In this document: piece after piece, positions 63,301 through 64,000 of the stretch | How positions within the stretch are numbered: position 1 is the stretch's first letter | How the letters are laid out: every line of letters begins with the position of its first letter | Assembly (NCBI GenBank): GCA_027627225.1 | Contig: CM051024.1 | Span: 47,713,547 to 47,777,546, forward strand | DNA from: Congeria kusceri | Lineage: Eukaryota; Mollusca; Bivalvia; Myida; Dreissenidae | Reading direction: 5' to 3' | Length of the DNA: 64,000 nucleotides | Notes under the pieces: model-generated | The model's database searches: none | What the model was told of the DNA's origin: nothing | What the model saw: only the letters and a program-made list of their open reading frames with translations | Position numbers and translations under genes: made by a program

Positions 63301-64000
63301 TCCGCTGCATTTAGGTTAGCGCGACTAGACGTTTTACATCCGCTGTATTTAGGTAAGCTCGACTAGACGTTTTACATCCGCTGTATTCAGGTAAGCGCGA
63401 CCAGACGTTTTACATGCGCTGTATTTAGGTAAGCGCGACTAGACGTTTTACATCCGCTGTATTTAGGTAAGCGCGACTAGATGTTTTACATCCGCTGTAT
63501 TTAGGTAAGCGCGACTAGACGTTTTACATCCGCTGTATTCAGGTAAGCTCGACCAGACATTTTAAATGCGCTGTATTTAGGTAAGCGCGACTAGACGTTT
63601 TACATCCTCTGTATTTAGGTAAGCGCGACTAGATGTTTTACATCCGCTGCATTCAGGTAAGCGCGACTAGATGTTTTACATCCGCTGCATTAGGTAAGCG
63701 CGACTAGACGTTTTACATCCGCTGCATTTATGTAAGCGCGACTAGACGTTTTACATCCGCTGCATTTAGGTAAGCGCGACTAGATGTTTTACATCCGCTG
63801 CATTCAGGTAAGCGCGACAAGATGTTTTACATCCGCTGTATTCAGGTAAGCGCGACTAGACGTTTTACATCCGCTGCATTCAGGTAAGCGTGACCAGACG
63901 TTTTACATCCGCTGTATTTAGGTAAGCGCGACCAGATGTTTTACATCCGCTGCATTTAGGTAAGCGCGACTAGATGTTTTACATCCGCTGTATTCAGGTA
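55150..64000 (+). repeat. 5163-bp tandem duplication running off the right edge
   Basis: From about 60360 to the last base of the window the sequence repeats about 55150-58837. The offset is 5201 at first (CCAGATG at 55201 and 60402), then 5163 after loss of one AGCACGAC unit near 60.54 kb. Marks: GCGGTGTATT at 55861 and 61024, GCTCGACC/GCTCGATC at 56638 and 61801, TTTTCCATCTGCTG at 57675 and 62838, GCTCGACC at 58384 and 63547, and GCGACAAGATG near 58.65 and 63.81 kb. Few private changes (for example GATCAG near 61805), so it is recent. The right copy is cut by the window end. Confidence 0.85.

Larger units (their letters stand above)
3560..64000 (+). repeat. Giant 38-bp satellite DNA array, continuing past the window
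   Basis: About 60.4 kb of head-to-tail units, all in one orientation, roughly 1,590 copies, with no interruption by any other sequence that I could find. A consensus copy sits at 5540-5577: it opens GGTAAGCGCGACTAG, has TTTTACATCCGC in the middle and closes GCATTTA. With numbering from GGTAAG, the common variants are T13/C, C17/T (ACG or ATG), C27/G (CATCC or CATGC), C33/T (TGCAT or TGTAT), T37/C (TTTA or TTCA) and a 37-bp form ending GCATTA. Rarer ones include GGAAAG, GGTTAG, AGCACGAC, GTGCGAC, CTCGACC and TTTTAAATG. Stops fall in every unit on both strands and 38 is not a multiple of 3, so open frames stay very short. The start is a partial unit (3560-3575); the first full unit is at 3576. 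Right end unseen. Location on the chromosome (centromere, pericentromere, subtelomere) cannot be told. Confidence 0.98.

Noticed and set aside
3576..64000. CRISPR array
   Set aside because: Units follow each other directly with no unique spacers, the period is exactly 38 or 37 bp, and variation is at scattered single sites. It is a tandem satellite.
3576..64000. Coding tandem repeat (repetitive structural protein)
   Set aside because: The 38-bp period shifts frame every unit, and TAA/TAG codons occur in every unit on both strands, so open frames are limited to a few tens of codons.
3576..64000. Telomeric repeat or ribosomal spacer repeat
   Set aside because: No TTAGGG-like hexamer runs and no rRNA or promoter-like sequence occur anywhere in the window.

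Overview
The window is eukaryotic, almost certainly metazoan, nuclear DNA. It holds no intact protein-coding gene, no rRNA gene and no intact tRNA gene. Two parts are clear: an AT-rich left flank (1-3559) containing old mobile-element remains, and one uninterrupted satellite array (3560 to the right edge at 64000, where it is still running). A marine invertebrate such as a mollusc would fit the mix of a mariner-like element, a tRNA-derived SINE-like piece and a very large short-unit satellite, but that assignment is a weak inference and nothing in the window proves it.

Left flank. Positions 1-186 look like a short tRNA-related insertion: a pol III B-box-like motif lies between two 26-bp direct repeats that match at 24 positions. 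From 187 to 1689 I see no gene. Positions 1692-2963 are a complete-looking mariner-type (IS630/Tc1/mariner) element. It has 27-bp terminal inverted repeats (26/27 match), TA on both sides and a total length of 1272 bp. On its minus strand is a decayed, internally deleted transposase that still shows the WHxR...IEDD N-terminal piece, a DWHGMILQHR segment, an RKKRPD segment, the catalytic HQDNSPAH segment and a KCVAINGDF C-terminal tail. Between two of these pieces sits a 123-bp segment with perfect GTAAGT...TTACAG borders whose removal restores the reading frame, so it looks like an intron. From 2966 to 3559 I see only AT-rich sequence.

Satellite. About 60.4 kb (roughly 1,590 copies) of a 38-bp unit in strict head-to-tail order on one strand. 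The unit begins GGTAAGCGCGACTAG, is close to 47% GC and carries about four CpGs. 38 is not a multiple of three and each unit contains stops on both strands, so the array cannot code for a long protein. Units differ at a handful of recurrent sites (13 T/C, 17 C/T, 27 C/G, 33 C/T, 37 T/C) plus a 37-bp one-base-deleted form. The order of these variants works as a barcode. It shows that the array grew by nested, in-register segmental duplications; I measured offsets of 645, 756/908, 760, 1520/1558, 1821, 1936, 2052, 2086, 3608, 4368, 5044, 5163, 6185 and 7287 bp. The leftmost 1.5 kb carries its own subfamily, including 75-bp dimers (37+38). From about 28 kb rightwards a recognisable cassette of rare variants recurs roughly every 1.8-2.1 kb, an incipient higher-order repeat.

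No genes work together here. The interest lies in the satellite's architecture, its edge, its possible structure (a hairpin spanning each unit junction; a 5' splice-site-like AGGTAAG at most junctions) and the intron-bearing mariner fossil beside it.
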